A stretch of 35,297 bases of DNA from Streptomyces sp. SID9727. GTDB taxonomy: Bacteria; Actinomycetota; Actinomycetes; Streptomycetales; Streptomycetaceae. Location of the stretch: the NCBI RefSeq assembly GCF_010550605.1, contig NZ_JAAGNI010000444.1:1-35297 (forward strand). Reading direction: 5' to 3'. Below the pieces are notes generated by a model. The model did no database searches, was not told the origin of the DNA, and was given only the letters and a program-made list of their open reading frames with translations. Position 1 is the first letter of the stretch, and each line of letters opens with the position of its first letter. Position numbers and translations under genes: made by a program. Below, piece after piece: positions 17,022 to 24,746 of the stretch.

Positions 17022-18398
17022 TCAGGCCTCGGTCTTCTCCTCGGCGGCGGCCTCGGCGGCCTCCGTGGTCTCCTCCGCCGCGTCCTCGTCGTCCTCCAGC
17101 TCGACGACCTCACCGTTGGTGTCGACCACCTTGGCGGCCTCGACCACGACGGCGAGCGCCTTGCCGCGGGCGACCTCGCCGACGAGCATCGGCACCTGGC
17201 CGCCCTCGACGACGGCCTGGGCGAACTGGTCCGGGCTCATGCCGGAGGAGGCCGCACGCCGCATGAGGTGCTCGGTGAGCTCCTCCTGGTTGACGTTCAG
17301 CTTCTCCTTGTTGACGAGCTCGTCCAGGATGAACTGGGTCTTGATGCCCTTGACGGCCTGCTCGGAGGTCTCGGCCTCGAACTCCTCGGCGGTCTTGCCC
17401 TGGATCTCCAGGTACTTGTCGAGGGTGAGCCCCATCTGGCCGAGCTGGTGGTGCTCCAGGTTGTGCTTGCGGGTCTGGACCTCGTCCGCGAGCAGCTTCT
17501 CCGGGATCGGGACCTCGGCGAGCTTCAGCAGCTCCTCCAGGACGCGCTCCTGGGCCTGGGTGGCCTGGTCGTACTGCTTGGTGTTCTCGAGGCGCGTGCG
17601 GCTGTCGGCCTTCAGCTCCTCCAGCGTGTCGAACTCGCTGGCCATCTGGGCGAAGTCGTCGTCCAGCTCGGGGAGCTCGCGGGCGGCGACGGCGGTGACC
17701 TTGACGGTGACCTCGGCGTCCTTGCCCTCGGCGGAGCCGCCCTTCAGCTGCGAGGTGAAGGTGGCCTCGCCACCGGCCTCCAGGCCGGTCACGGCCTCGT
17801 CGATGCCGTCGAGGAGCTCGCCGGAACCGATGGTGTACGAGACACCCTCGGCCACGCCGTCCTCCAGGATCTCGCCGTCGACCTTGGCCTCCAGGTCGAT
17901 CGTGACGACGTCGCCCTCGGCGGCGGCGCGCTCGACCGGGTTGGTGGAGGCGAAGCGGTCGCGCAGCTGCTCGACGGCCTTGTCGACCTCCTCGTCGGTG
18001 ACCTCGATGGCGTCGACGGTGACCTCGATGCCGGAGTAGTCCGGGATCTCGATCTCGGGGCGCACGTCCACCTCGGCGGTGAAGGCCAGCAGCTCGCCGT
18101 CCTTCAGCTCCGTGATGTCGACCTCGGGCTGGCCGAGGACGTTGAGCTCACCCTCGTTCACGGCCTCGGTGTAGAACTTCGGGAGCGCGTCGTTGACGGC
18201 CTCCTCCAGCACCGCACCACGGCCGAACCGCTGGTCGATGACCCGGCTGGGGATCTTGCCCTTGCGGAACCCCTTCACCGTGACCTGCTGGTTGATCTTC
18301 TTGTACGCCGCGTCGAGGCTGTCCTTGAGCTCCTCGAAGGGCACCTCGATGCTGAGCCGAACCCGGGTCGGGTTCAGGGTCTCCACGGCGCTCTTCAC
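17022..18398 (-). CDS. tig: Trigger factor (ribosome-associated chaperone, peptidyl-prolyl isomerase)
   Basis: A 458-aa three-domain trigger factor. The ribosome-docking signature GFRKGKIP is at residues 43-50, exactly as in E. coli. An FKBP-type isomerase domain follows at about 155-240 (GDVVTIDLEAKVDG onward), then the helical chaperone arms to about 430. The C-terminal 30 residues are an acidic Glu/Ala/Thr tail (EDDEDAAEETTEAAE type) seen in actinobacterial homologues. It binds nascent chains at the ribosome exit and lies next to the Clp genes, a common bacterial arrangement. Confidence 0.96.
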   Translation of the reverse strand: MKSAVETLNPTRVRLSIEVPFEELKDSLDAAYKKINQQVTVKGFRKGKIPSRVIDQRFGRGAVLEEAVNDALPKFYTEAVNEGELNVLGQPEVDITELKDGELLAFTAEVDVRPEIEIPDYSGIEVTVDAIEVTDEEVDKAVEQLRDRFASTNPVERAAAEGDVVTIDLEAKVDGEILEDGVAEGVSYTIGSGELLDGIDEAVTGLEAGGEATFTSQLKGGSAEGKDAEVTVKVTAVAARELPELDDDFAQMASEFDTLEELKADSRTRLENTKQYDQATQAQERVLEELLKLAEVPIPEKLLADEVQTRKHNLEHHQLGQMGLTLDKYLEIQGKTAEEFEAETSEQAVKGIKTQFILDELVNKEKLNVNQEELTEHLMRRAASSGMSPDQFAQAVVEGGQVPMLVGEVARGKALAVVVEAAKVVDTNGEVVELEDDEDAAEETTEAAEAAAEEKTEA

Positions 18399-18504
18399 GG
18401 TTCGGTCTCCTTGGTGGCTGACTTCTTGGGGTTCTGCTCCGCCGCACGGGGGGCGGCTTCGCGGACCGAGCCCGGTACATCAGACACACGGGCACGCATT
18501 TTGC

Positions 18505-18510
18505 ATAGTA
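18505..18510 (-). promoter_or_regulatory. Possible tig -10 element
   Basis: TACTAT on the minus strand in a locally AT-rich patch, about 107 bases before the tig ATG. No good -35 hexamer is seen. The assignment is by pattern only. Confidence 0.3.
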
Positions 18511-18563
18511 ACGGCAAGGGGGAGAACTCCCGTAACGCGATCATGTCCACGCGATCTTGCCGG

Positions 18564-18640
18564 TGGTCGGGGTGGCCGGATTCGAACCGACGACCTTCCG
18601 CTCCCAAAGCGGACGCGCTACCAAGCTGCGCCACACCCCG
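18564..18640 (-). tRNA. tRNA-Pro (anticodon TGG)
   Basis: A complete cloverleaf on the minus strand: acceptor CGGGGTG pairs with CACCCCG, the D-arm carries GCGC-type pairing with a GG, the anticodon stem TCCGC/GCGGA holds loop TTTGGGA with anticodon TGG, and the T-loop is GTTCGAATC. Discriminator A at 18567 is followed by an encoded CCA. It lies divergent to tRNA-Gly. No integrated element is attached at its 3' end. Confidence 0.96.
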
Positions 18641-18794
18641 TCGGTGCGACACGTAGGGTACATGCAGCAAGGCACCGTGCCCGCCGCTTTCGGCGGGGCG
18701 TCGGCCCGGGTCGTCCAGGGGTGTGCGGGCAGCGCCCGCGACCCGCTACGATGCTTGTCGTGCCGCGGTCCGCGTGACCTGCGGTGCCGCGTCT

Positions 18795-18865
18795 GCGGGC
18801 GTAGCTCAATGGTAGAGCCCTAGTCTTCCAAACTAGCTACGCGGGTTCGATTCCCGTCGCCCGCT
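18795..18865 (+). tRNA. tRNA-Gly (anticodon TCC)
   Basis: A 71-base tRNA with acceptor GCGGGCG/CGCCCGC, D-arm GCTC/GAGC, anticodon stem CTAGT/ACTAG with loop CTTCCAA (anticodon TCC), and T-loop TTCGATT. After discriminator T only CC follows, so CCA is not encoded. A possible -10, TACGAT, lies at 18747-18752. It is followed by a strong hairpin. Confidence 0.96.
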
Positions 18866-18872
18866 CCGATCG

Positions 18873-18907
18873 ACGAAGGGCCCGGTCCGGTGGACCGGGC
18901 CCTTCGT
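18873..18907. terminator. Bidirectional terminator between tRNA-Gly and the 64-aa gene
   Basis: Perfect 16-base arms (18873-18888 and 18892-18907) with loop GGT. Feet read ACGAAG and CTTCGT. It starts seven bases after the tRNA and ends 11 bases before the stop of the converging small gene. Confidence 0.88.
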
Positions 18908-18918
18908 GTCGCGGTCGC

Positions 18919-19113
18919 TCAGAAGTTGATCTGGCCCACCGAGTCGATGATCGAGTGCATGAACCGGTTGATCGACGGCCCCATGCCCGTCGGCGCCAGG
19001 AAGAAGCCGAAGAGCGCCGCGACTATCGCGGGGCCGGCCTTGATGGAACCGCTCCGGATCATGACGACCAGGACGATTCCCAACAGAAGCACCACAGACA
19101 ACGAAATGGCCAC
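18919..19113 (-). CDS. Small membrane protein, 64 aa, function unknown
   Basis: Starts with GTG at 19113. Two hydrophobic segments, residues 2-20 and about 26-42 (KAGPAIVAALFGFFLA), are joined by a short basic turn; the last 20 residues (MGPSINRFMHSIIDSVGQINF) are amphipathic. I believe similar short proteins with this KAG-x-A-FGF-L-A pattern recur in streptomycetes, often near mobile or conjugative genes, but could not check. It is bounded downstream by a strong terminator and upstream by an unusual inverted repeat at 19226. There is no strong Shine-Dalgarno; a weak GAGGG lies about 14 bases upstream. Confidence 0.6.
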   Translation of the reverse strand: MAISLSVVLLLGIVLVVMIRSGSIKAGPAIVAALFGFFLAPTGMGPSINRFMHSIIDSVGQINF

Positions 19114-19565
19114 GACTGCTCACACCCTCGGTCGGTCCGCCTTGCCGGCCCGGAGATGTGCGGCCGTGCACCCTCCGTCGCCTCCATCGTGCCACCAACT
19201 CCCGCCGGGGTGTTGCCGGGTGACGTATCGACCTGTCGATATCGCGCCATCTTGCGCCCCCTGCGCCCCCTTCGCGCGCCGGTCCGGGACGGGCCGGCCA
19301 CCGGGGCCTTGGCGCGGGCGCGCGATCTCCGGGGAATATGCGACGGTGATCGTTTCCGTATCCACACACTTCATTCACAGGGAAATTCGACACCGAACGC
19401 GAGGTAATTCACTTCGGTCAACTGCCTGATGCATTGCCCTATTTGATCGGGATTAAACGGGACGTAACGGTCACATCCTGCTGGTTTGCCATTTGATATG
19501 CAGGGAAGACGCGCTATTCAACGGCGGTTTTACGGATGGCAATCGAGACGTCTAGGGTGCCTGAG
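19114..19565. other. Intergenic region with AT-rich patch and one inverted repeat
   Basis: 452 bases between divergent genes with no ORF I can support. It holds the inverted repeat at 19226-19241 and, from about 19370 to 19530, a stretch clearly richer in A and T than the rest of the window (for example TTTGATCGGGATTAAACGG near 19443), as expected of a promoter region for the acyltransferase gene. I could not settle on a -10/-35 pair. Confidence 0.6.
19226..19241. promoter_or_regulatory. Perfect AT-rich inverted repeat, candidate operator
   Basis: TATCGAC-CT-GTCGATA, two perfect seven-base arms around a two-base spacer, standing in GC-rich surroundings 113 bases upstream of the 64-aa membrane gene and 325 bases upstream of the acyltransferase. 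The compact shape is that of a site for a homodimeric helix-turn-helix regulator. I do not recognise it as the box of a named regulator. Confidence 0.45.
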
Positions 19566-20717
19566 ATGTTCCACGCTCCGAACGCAATGCAGAGGGCCAC
19601 GCTCCCCCCGGCGACCGAGGAGGCGGAGCCCAGACACCCTGCGCCGACGGCGACCCGGGAGGTCCCCGCGCCGGCGGCGGACCGGCCCGCTCGGAGCGGC
19701 GGGGCCAAGCAGCGGGACGCCTTCTTCGACAACGCCAAGTACCTCGCCATCGTGCTCGTCGCGGTGGCGCACTCATGGGTCCCGGTCATGGACGGGAGCC
19801 GGACCGCCCGGGCGCTGTACATGGTGGTGTACACGTTCCACATGCCCGCCTTCATCCTCATCTCGGGCTACTTCTCGCGGTCGTTCGACCTGAGCCCGGC
19901 GAAGGTGAAGCGGCTCGTCACCGGTGTCGCCGTGCCCTACGTGGTGTTCGAGACGGCGTATTCGCTGTTCCGGCGGTACGCGAACGACCAGCCGGACGCG
20001 GCCGTCAGCCTGATGGACCCCTGGTATCTGACCTGGTTCCTGGCCGCCCTGTTCATCTGGCGGCTCACCACGCCGATCTGGCGCAACCTCCGCCATCCGC
20101 TCGCCGTTTCGCTCCTGATCGCCGTCCTCGCCTCGCTCGCGCCCAGCATCGGCGACGACCTCGACCTGCCGCGCGTCCTGCAGTTCCTGCCCTTCTTCGT
20201 GCTCGGACTCCAGCTGAAGCCCGAGCACTTCGAGCTGCTCCGCCGCCGCGAGGCCCGGCTGTTCGCGCTGCCGCTCTTCGCCGGGGCGCTGGTCTTCGCG
20301 TACTGGGCGGCGCCCCGGATGCAGCTGGGCTGGTTCCTGCGTGACTCCAGCGCCCAGGACATGGGTGCGCCGTGGTGGTCGGGCGCGGTGATGACCCTGG
20401 CGATGTTCGGCTGCGCGACGCTGCTGACGGCCGGGTTCCTCGCGCTGGTCCCGCGCCGCCACATGTGGTTCACGGTGCTCGGCGCCGGCACCATCTGCGG
20501 TTACCTGCTGCACGGCTTCCTGGTGAAGGGCGCCGCCTACGCGGGCGTCTTCGACGACCACGCGTGGCTGGTCGGTCCGGCGGGCCTGGTGATCGTGACC
20601 GTGGTCGCCTCCACCGCCGTCACCCTGCTGTGCACGCCGCCGGTGCGGCGCGCCCTGCGCTGCGTGACCGAGCCGGACATGAACTGGGCGTTCCGCCGGG
20701 ACGCCGCCAAGATCTGA
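19566..20717 (+). CDS. Acyltransferase-3 family membrane protein
   Basis: A 383-aa membrane protein from ATG 19566. Residues 1-50 are a Pro/Ala/Glu-rich cytoplasmic lead, then FFDNAKYLAIVLVAVAHSW, the hallmark first helix of the acyltransferase-3 (OafA/NolL) family with its conserved His near residue 70. About ten hydrophobic segments follow. A second conserved motif, FHMPAFILISGYF, is at about 90-102. Family members O-acetylate or succinylate cell-surface sugars, antibiotics or peptidoglycan; the substrate cannot be read here. I chose 19566 because AGGG lies eight bases before it; an upstream in-frame ATG at 19536 lacks a ribosome site. It appears to be a single-gene unit. Confidence 0.88.
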   Translation: MFHAPNAMQRATLPPATEEAEPRHPAPTATREVPAPAADRPARSGGAKQRDAFFDNAKYLAIVLVAVAHSWVPVMDGSRTARALYMVVYTFHMPAFILISGYFSRSFDLSPAKVKRLVTGVAVPYVVFETAYSLFRRYANDQPDAAVSLMDPWYLTWFLAALFIWRLTTPIWRNLRHPLAVSLLIAVLASLAPSIGDDLDLPRVLQFLPFFVLGLQLKPEHFELLRRREARLFALPLFAGALVFAYWAAPRMQLGWFLRDSSAQDMGAPWWSGAVMTLAMFGCATLLTAGFLALVPRRHMWFTVLGAGTICGYLLHGFLVKGAAYAGVFDDHAWLVGPAGLVIVTVVASTAVTLLCTPPVRRALRCVTEPDMNWAFRRDAAKI

Positions 20718-20731
20718 CGTCTCCGCACTCC

Positions 20732-20762
20732 ACGAAGCCCGGCCCCGGTGGCCGGGCTTCGT
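20732..20762. terminator. Bidirectional terminator between acyltransferase and HD gene
   Basis: Perfect 13-base arms (20732-20744 and 20750-20762) with a five-base loop. Feet read ACGAAG and CTTCGT. It lies between two converging genes, 14 bases after one stop and 22 before the other. Confidence 0.88.
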
Positions 20763-20784
20763 CGTGCCGTCGGACGGTGTTGGC

Positions 20785-21270
20785 TCAATCCCGACGTTCT
20801 GAGGGCGCGTTCGGTGCGGTGAGCCCCAGCAGTGCCCGTACCCGCGCATATTTCGCGACCAGCCGGGTACGCGTGGCCGGCTCCAGCACCGCCAGCCGGG
20901 CCGGGTCGGCGTTGTGGGCCAGATCCGCCTCCTTGACCAGCAGGGCGCCGGGGGTGGCCAGGATGCGCCGGGTGTACGCCTCCGGGTCCTCGCCCGCCCG
21001 CTTGGTGACGGCGAGCACCATGTCCTTGACGGCCTGGGGCAGGGCCGCCCCGGCCAGCCACTCGGCCGAGAGCGCGTCGTCCTCCACCGCGTCGTGCAGC
21101 CAGGCCGCGGCGATCTGCTCGTCGCTGCCGCCTCGGCTCCGAACGCCCTCCGCGACGGCCGCGAGGTGTTCCGTGTAGGGGCGGCCGGCCTTGTCCCGCT
21201 GGGCGGCGTGGGCCTCACGGGCCAGGGCCTCGACCTCGGCGAGGGTCAGCAGAGCGTGTGAAGCGGTCAT
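20785..21270 (-). CDS. Stand-alone HD-family hydrolase resembling Mesh1/SpoT ppGpp hydrolases
   Basis: A 161-aa protein with the HD domain of RelA/SpoT hydrolases and no synthetase or regulatory domain. Residues fitting the metal and active site of Mesh1-type enzymes appear in order with matching spacing: His35 in GRPYTEH, His59-Asp60 in WLHD, Glu63-Asp64 in VEDD, and Asp116/Asn120 in VKEADLAHNAD. Mesh1 enzymes remove the 3'-pyrophosphate of (p)ppGpp or the phosphate of NADPH. The sequence supports the fold and catalytic set, not the substrate. The start is ATG 21270; earlier in-frame codons lack support. It is divergent from the antiporter gene, with about 100-120 bases between them. Confidence 0.8.
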   Translation of the reverse strand: MTASHALLTLAEVEALAREAHAAQRDKAGRPYTEHLAAVAEGVRSRGGSDEQIAAAWLHDAVEDDALSAEWLAGAALPQAVKDMVLAVTKRAGEDPEAYTRRILATPGALLVKEADLAHNADPARLAVLEPATRTRLVAKYARVRALLGLTAPNAPSERRD

Positions 21271-21365
21271 GGCGAGGACTCTAGGCGCACCCCCGCACGC
21301 CCGGTCCGACAGTTGCAACGTCAACCGTTCGGTAAACTAACTTCTGACCATTCCTTGACGATCTC

Positions 21366-22607
21366 TTGACTCTTCGAAAGGCCAGGCTCATCGGACACGC
21401 AGACACGCTCATCGCCATGGGCGGCGCCTTCCTCGCCGCCGCGGTCCTCGCCCGCGCCGGGCGCCGCATCGGACTGCCCACGATCCCCCTGTTCATCCTG
21501 GCCGGAATCCTCCTCGGCCCGCACACCCCCGGCATCGTCCTCGTCGCCGACCCGCACGACCTGGAGATGCTCTCCGCGCTCGGCCTGGTGCTGCTCCTCT
21601 TCTACCTGGGCCTGGAATTCCACCTGGACGACCTCAAAGCGGGCGGCCGCAAGATGGCGGTCGCCGGGGGCACCTATCTCGCCCTGAACGTCGGCGCCGG
21701 GCTCGGCTTCGGCTTCGCGCTCGGCTGGGGCACCTCCGAGGCGCTGGTCCTCGCCGGGGTGCTCGGGATCTCCTCGTCGGCCATCGTCACCAAGGTGCTG
21801 GTGGACCTCGGGCGGATCGGCAACCCGGAGACCCGGCCCATCCTCGGCATCATCGTCGTGGAGGACGTCTTCCTCGCCCTCTACCTCGCGGCCCTCCAGC
21901 CCATCCTGTCCGGCGCCGACAGCCTCGCAGCGGCGGTGGCCGACGGCGGCAAGGCGTTCGGCTTCCTGCTGCTGCTCGCCCTGGCCGCCCGGTTCGGCAC
22001 CCGGGTCGTCGGCAAGCTGATCGGGACCAAGGACGACGAACTCCTGGTCATCTCGTTCCTCGGCGCCGCCGTCCTGGTCGCCGGGATCTCGGAGTGGTTC
22101 GGCGTCGCGGACGCCATCGGCGCCTTCATGGTCGGGCTGATGCTCGGCAGCACGTCGTCGGGCGAGCGCATCCTCAAGCTGGTGCACCCGCTGCGCGACG
22201 CGTTCGGCGCGATCTTCTTCTTCGCCTTCGGGCTCTCCATCGACCCGGGCGACCTGCCCACCGTGCTCTGGCCGGTGCTGGCCGCCGTCGCGGTCACCCT
22301 CGCGATGAACGTGTGCGCCGGGATCGCCGCCGCCCGGGTGTACCGCTTCGGCCCGCAGGCCACCGCGAACATCTCGACCACCCTGGTGGCGCGCGGCGAG
22401 TTCGCCCTGATCCTCGCCACGATGGCGGCGGGCGCCGGTCTCGACGAACGGCTCTCCCCGTTCATCGCGGGCTATGTGCTCGTCCTCGCCGTACTGGCAC
22501 CGCTGGCCGCCGGGCGCTCGCACTGGCTGGCCCGCCTTCTGCCGGGCCGGCCGGAACCGGCGCTCCGCGAGCCCGATCCGGTCGGGGCCGGGTCAGGGCT
22601 TCCGTGA
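21366..22607 (+). CDS. CPA2-type cation/proton antiporter (KefB-like)
   Basis: About 413 aa with 12-13 hydrophobic helices of the monovalent cation:proton antiporter-2 family, with no C-terminal TrkA-N domain. Typical features are LPTIPLFILAGILLGP in helix 2, GISSSAIVTKVL at about 136-147, and EDVFLALYLA near 165-174, where the acidic pair fits the transport site. It would exchange Na+ or K+ for H+. The start is unresolved: TTG at 21366 has no ribosome site; the first ATG at 21418 would cut the first helix; and the best Shine-Dalgarno (GAAAGG at 21376-21381) stands eight bases before an in-frame ATC at 21390. It converges with the SpoIIE phosphatase gene with two bases between stops. Confidence 0.85.
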   Translation: MTLRKARLIGHADTLIAMGGAFLAAAVLARAGRRIGLPTIPLFILAGILLGPHTPGIVLVADPHDLEMLSALGLVLLLFYLGLEFHLDDLKAGGRKMAVAGGTYLALNVGAGLGFGFALGWGTSEALVLAGVLGISSSAIVTKVLVDLGRIGNPETRPILGIIVVEDVFLALYLAALQPILSGADSLAAAVADGGKAFGFLLLLALAARFGTRVVGKLIGTKDDELLVISFLGAAVLVAGISEWFGVADAIGAFMVGLMLGSTSSGERILKLVHPLRDAFGAIFFFAFGLSIDPGDLPTVLWPVLAAVAVTLAMNVCAGIAAARVYRFGPQATANISTTLVARGEFALILATMAAGAGLDERLSPFIAGYVLVLAVLAPLAAGRSHWLARLLPGRPEPALREPDPVGAGSGLP

Positions 22608-22624
22608 GGTCAGGACTTCCGTGA
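22591..22624. repeat. 17-base tandem duplication across two converging stop codons
   Basis: The 17 bases 22591-22607 recur at 22608-22624 with one mismatch (G to A at the eighth position). The first copy ends with the antiporter TGA; the second contains the end of the converging phosphatase gene, whose TGA is at 22610-22612. Confidence 0.85.
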
Positions 22625-23773
22625 CAGGAGCAGCAGCGCCCGGTCGTCGTTGACGTCCTTCGCGCACGCCTCGATCAGGTGCCAGGCCGCGCCCTCGAAG
22701 CCGGTGCTGACGTAGCGGTCGGCCTCGCCGGTGAGCCGGTCGATGCCCTCCGCGATGTCCCGGTCGGACGCCTCCACCAGTCCGTCGGTGAACAGCATCA
22801 GCACGTCACCGGGGGCGAGATGGCCCTTGACCGGGTCGAACTCGGCGCCGTCGTACACGCCGAGCAGCGGGCCCTCCGCCGCCTTCTCCTCCCACTGGCC
22901 GCTGCCGGCGTGGAGTTGGAGGGCCGGCGGGTGGCCCGCGGACAGGAGCTCGTAGTCGCCGGTCTCCAGGTCGAGGACCAGGTGGATCGAGGTGGCGAAG
23001 CCCTCGTCCCAGTCCTGGCGCAGCAGGTAGCCGTTGGCGGCGGGCAGGAAGCCGTGCGGGGGCAGCGAGCCGAGGAGCCCGCCGAAGGCGCCGGACAGCA
23101 GCAGGGCGCGGGAACCGGCGTCCATGCCCTTGCCGGAGACGTCGGTCAGGACGGCTTCCAGGGTGCGGCCGCCGTGGGTGCGCGCCGCGACGACGAAGTC
23201 GCCGGAGAAGGACTGCCCGCCGGCCGGGCGGAGCGACATCTCGCGGTGCCAGCCCTGCGGGAGGCGGGGCAGCGAACTCTGGACGCGGATGCGTTCGCGC
23301 AGGTCGAAGAGCATGGTGCCGCCGCGCCGCCAGGGCACCCCGACCCGGGCGCGGAACTGGGCGAGGACCAGCCCGAAGAACCCGCAGGCGGCGACGGTGA
23401 GCACGGTCCCGGGGGTGACCCCGGCCGGGCCGTCCTCGTACGGGCCGAGCCGGACGGACTCCACGATGAGGGCGACGGCCGCCGCCGCGTACAGGCCGAG
23501 GAGGCTGGCGGGGCGCAGCAGCAGGCCGCCCGCGACGATCGGCAGGACGAGCATGGCGGGCGCGCACCAGACCGGGTCGACCAGGGTGAGGCCGGTGATG
23601 ACCGGGATGACCAGGAAGAGGCCGGCCAGGGCGATCCAGTCGGAGCCGTCGCCGCGGAAGTAGTCGACCCCGGACCGGCGCAGCGTGGCGTAGACCCGGT
23701 GCGCCGATTTCCGCCATCGGGCCGGGTACGTCTCTGCTCCTGCGCGTCGGGCCATTGCGGGGACCCTATCCAC
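22610..23773 (-). CDS. Membrane SpoIIE/PP2C-type serine phosphatase
   Basis: A 387-aa protein. Four hydrophobic segments lie in about residues 45-140, followed by a cytoplasmic PPM/SpoIIE domain from about 175. Metal-site motifs are visible: SGDFVV (about 189-194), TDVSGKGMDAG (about 210-220), LSAGHPP (about 277-283), and FTDGLVEA (about 330-337) with DDRALLLL near the end. Such phosphatases usually dephosphorylate anti-anti-sigma factors; no partner is encoded nearby. I chose GTG at 23773 because GGAGGG lies seven bases upstream; ATG at 23755 (six codons later) is the alternative and also has an AGGG. Confidence 0.92.
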   Translation of the reverse strand: MDRVPAMARRAGAETYPARWRKSAHRVYATLRRSGVDYFRGDGSDWIALAGLFLVIPVITGLTLVDPVWCAPAMLVLPIVAGGLLLRPASLLGLYAAAAVALIVESVRLGPYEDGPAGVTPGTVLTVAACGFFGLVLAQFRARVGVPWRRGGTMLFDLRERIRVQSSLPRLPQGWHREMSLRPAGGQSFSGDFVVAARTHGGRTLEAVLTDVSGKGMDAGSRALLLSGAFGGLLGSLPPHGFLPAANGYLLRQDWDEGFATSIHLVLDLETGDYELLSAGHPPALQLHAGSGQWEEKAAEGPLLGVYDGAEFDPVKGHLAPGDVLMLFTDGLVEASDRDIAEGIDRLTGEADRYVSTGFEGAAWHLIEACAKDVNDDRALLLLSRKS

Positions 23774-23860
23774 CCGGCGCCCTCCAGTGCAGGGGGACCC
23801 CGTGACAATGTGTTCGAAATCGGCCCGTCCAGTGCCGTACTCACAGGTAGGACGTGTGGA

Positions 23861-24670
23861 TCACGCGGACTGGCAGCCGGGGCACCAGAAGAGGTTGCGG
23901 GCGGCCAGGTCGGCGGTACGGATCTCGGTGCCGCAGATGTGGCAGCCCTGGCGGGCGCGCCGGTAGACGTAGACCTCGCCGCCGTGGTCGTCGACGCGGG
24001 GCGGGCGGCCCATCGCCTCGGGCAGGTGCTCGGGGCGGACGGTGTCGATCCGGTTGTTCCGTACGCCCTCGCGCATCAGCGCGCGCAGGTCCGCCCAGAT
24101 CGCGTCCCACTCGCGCCGGGTGAGGTCCTTGCCGGCCCGGTACGGGTCGATGCCGTGCCGGAACAGCACCTCGGCGCGGTAGACGTTACCGACGCCCGCG
24201 ATGACCTTCTGGTCCATCAGCAGGGCGGCGACGGTGATCCGGCTGCGGGAGATCCGCTGCCAGGCGCGTTCGCCGTCCTCGCCGTCGCGCAGCGGGTCGG
24301 GGCCGAGGCGGTCGTGTATCGCGCGCTTCTCGGCGTCCGTGATCAGGGCGCAGGTGGTCGGGCCGCGCAGGTCCGCGTGGTGCGCGTCGCCGACCAGGCG
24401 CAGCCGGACGGTGTCGGTGGGCGGCGGGGCCGGCACCGTACCGAAGTTCAGCTTGCCGAAGAGGCCGAGGTGGATGTGGACCCAGCCGGTGTCCGGGAAG
24501 CCGAGGAAGAGGTGCTTGCCGTGCGCGTCGGCCGTGCCGAGGACCCGGCCGTCGAGCAGGGCGGCGCCGTCCGCGAACTTCCCCTGCGGGCTGCTCACCC
24601 GTACCGGCCGGCCGGCGAAGCGCTCGCGGTGGTCGTCGGCGAGGCGGTGGATCGTGTGTCCCTCGGGCAC
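23861..24670 (-). CDS. nei: Fpg/Nei family DNA glycosylase/AP lyase
   Basis: A 269-aa base-excision repair enzyme. After Met removal the catalytic N-terminus is Pro2-Glu3 in PEGHTIHR; the PEGH form is typical of actinobacterial Nei rather than MutM/Fpg, which usually has PELPE. A conserved Lys (HGKHLFL, about residue 52) follows, then the H2TH region VIAGVGNVYRAEVLFRHGIDP at about 160-180, and a C-terminal zinc finger CHIC...CPGC. It excises oxidised pyrimidines and nicks the site. The start is GTG 24670, placing Pro directly after the initiator, which the chemistry requires; AGGAGA lies about 11 bases upstream. It follows rpiB by 76 bases. Confidence 0.93.
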   Translation of the reverse strand: MPEGHTIHRLADDHRERFAGRPVRVSSPQGKFADGAALLDGRVLGTADAHGKHLFLGFPDTGWVHIHLGLFGKLNFGTVPAPPPTDTVRLRLVGDAHHADLRGPTTCALITDAEKRAIHDRLGPDPLRDGEDGERAWQRISRSRITVAALLMDQKVIAGVGNVYRAEVLFRHGIDPYRAGKDLTRREWDAIWADLRALMREGVRNNRIDTVRPEHLPEAMGRPPRVDDHGGEVYVYRRARQGCHICGTEIRTADLAARNLFWCPGCQSA

Positions 24671-24746
24671 GGTGGCGGGTCTCCTGGGTGGGACGGGTCC
24701 GGACATGGCTGTGCCGCCGGGGGGACCGGCGGCACGGGTCCTGCGG

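Noticed and set aside
18564..18865. tRNA-Pro and tRNA-Gly as integration sites of a mobile element
   Set aside because: No integrase gene and no duplicated tRNA 3' end are found nearby; flanking genes are typical core genes.
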